A stretch of DNA of 21,772 nucleotides from a virus, in IMG/VR virus record IMGVR_UViG_3300044712_001710, positions 1-21,772 of that record. One strand, 5' to 3'. Made by a program: the position numbers and the translations under genes. Positions within the stretch are counted from its first letter, which is position 1, and the number at the start of each line of letters is the position of its first letter. The notes under the pieces are model-generated. The model ran no database searches and was not told the DNA's origin. It worked only from the letters and a program-made list of their open reading frames with translations. Below are positions 21,668 through 21,772 of this stretch, one piece after another.

Positions 21668-21741
21668 AGGCCCGGCCTGGAGATCGCGATAGCGATCGTA
21701 AGGACTCGGCGCACGAAGCGCCGAGAGGGCCGTAGGCGGCC
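21668..21741. repeat. Cluster of four palindromes after the late terminator
   Basis: AGGCC-C-GGCCT (21668-21678), GATCGC-GATA-GCGATC (21682-21697), CTCGGCGC-ACGAA-GCGCCGAG (21705-21725) and GGCCG-TAGG-CGGCC (21728-21741) lie almost end to end. No gene is visible from 21533 to the end of the window. It may be a packaging (cos/pac) region, a host repeat, or another structured RNA. Confidence 0.7.
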
Positions 21742-21772
21742 TGGAGGGTGCGAACACGGATGTGAGCGCCCG

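Noticed and set aside
21442-21714. Minus-strand 90-residue frame at the right end
   Set aside because: It crosses the strong terminator and palindromes, with no ribosome site.

Overview
The window is a long stretch of a tailed-phage genome or prophage of the HK97-fold, long-tailed (siphovirus) type. All supported genes lie on the + strand and are tightly packed, with many ATGA/GTGA/TTGA stop-start overlaps. GTG and TTG starts are common. Most of the DNA is GC-rich, but the terminase genes and the receptor-binding part of the tail protein are clearly AT-richer, which suggests mosaic origins. The host cannot be named. The lysis genes (amidase plus two spanin-like coiled-coil membrane proteins) fit a host with an outer membrane; this is inference only.

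Layout. 1-286: the end of a HEAT-like repeat protein made of nearly identical 78-bp units. 283-2745: a chain of small early-type accessory genes, including two 'TPG-x-WR' proteins, a zinc-ribbon protein, a membrane-anchored DUF551-like protein, a small protein ending in a sliding-clamp-binding-like motif, and others of unknown role. 2746-3119: a gene-free stretch dense in hairpins. It contains a perfect tRNA T-arm and 3' acceptor-like end and finishes in a Rho-independent terminator, so it is a candidate structured phage RNA. 3187-5467: small genes, a DUF4373-like replication or regulatory protein, a sigma-region-2-like protein, and an HNH nuclease with an altered last catalytic position.

5560-13326: the packaging and head genes in canonical order (TerS P27, TerL, portal, prohead protease, major capsid, small head protein, three connector/neck/tail-completion proteins), then the tail tube. 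13334-13911: the two tail assembly chaperone frames, joined by a -1 frameshift on a T7 run (lambda G/G-T style). 13916-19824: the tape measure, then one 1144-residue protein that combines a tail hub, an FN3 domain, a six-repeat propeller-like array and a gp53-like fibre tip.

19835-21532: the lysis cassette, with a single-TM holin candidate, an Amidase_2 endolysin, and two membrane/coiled-coil frames read from the same DNA that start 2 nt apart. 21535-21772: a short direct repeat, a strong terminator and a cluster of palindromes. No integrase, repressor or att pair can be recognised in the window.

The points most worth checking are the hairpin-rich RNA with the tRNA-like end, the dual-coding spanin-like locus, the near-identical HEAT repeats, and the propeller module in the tail tip.
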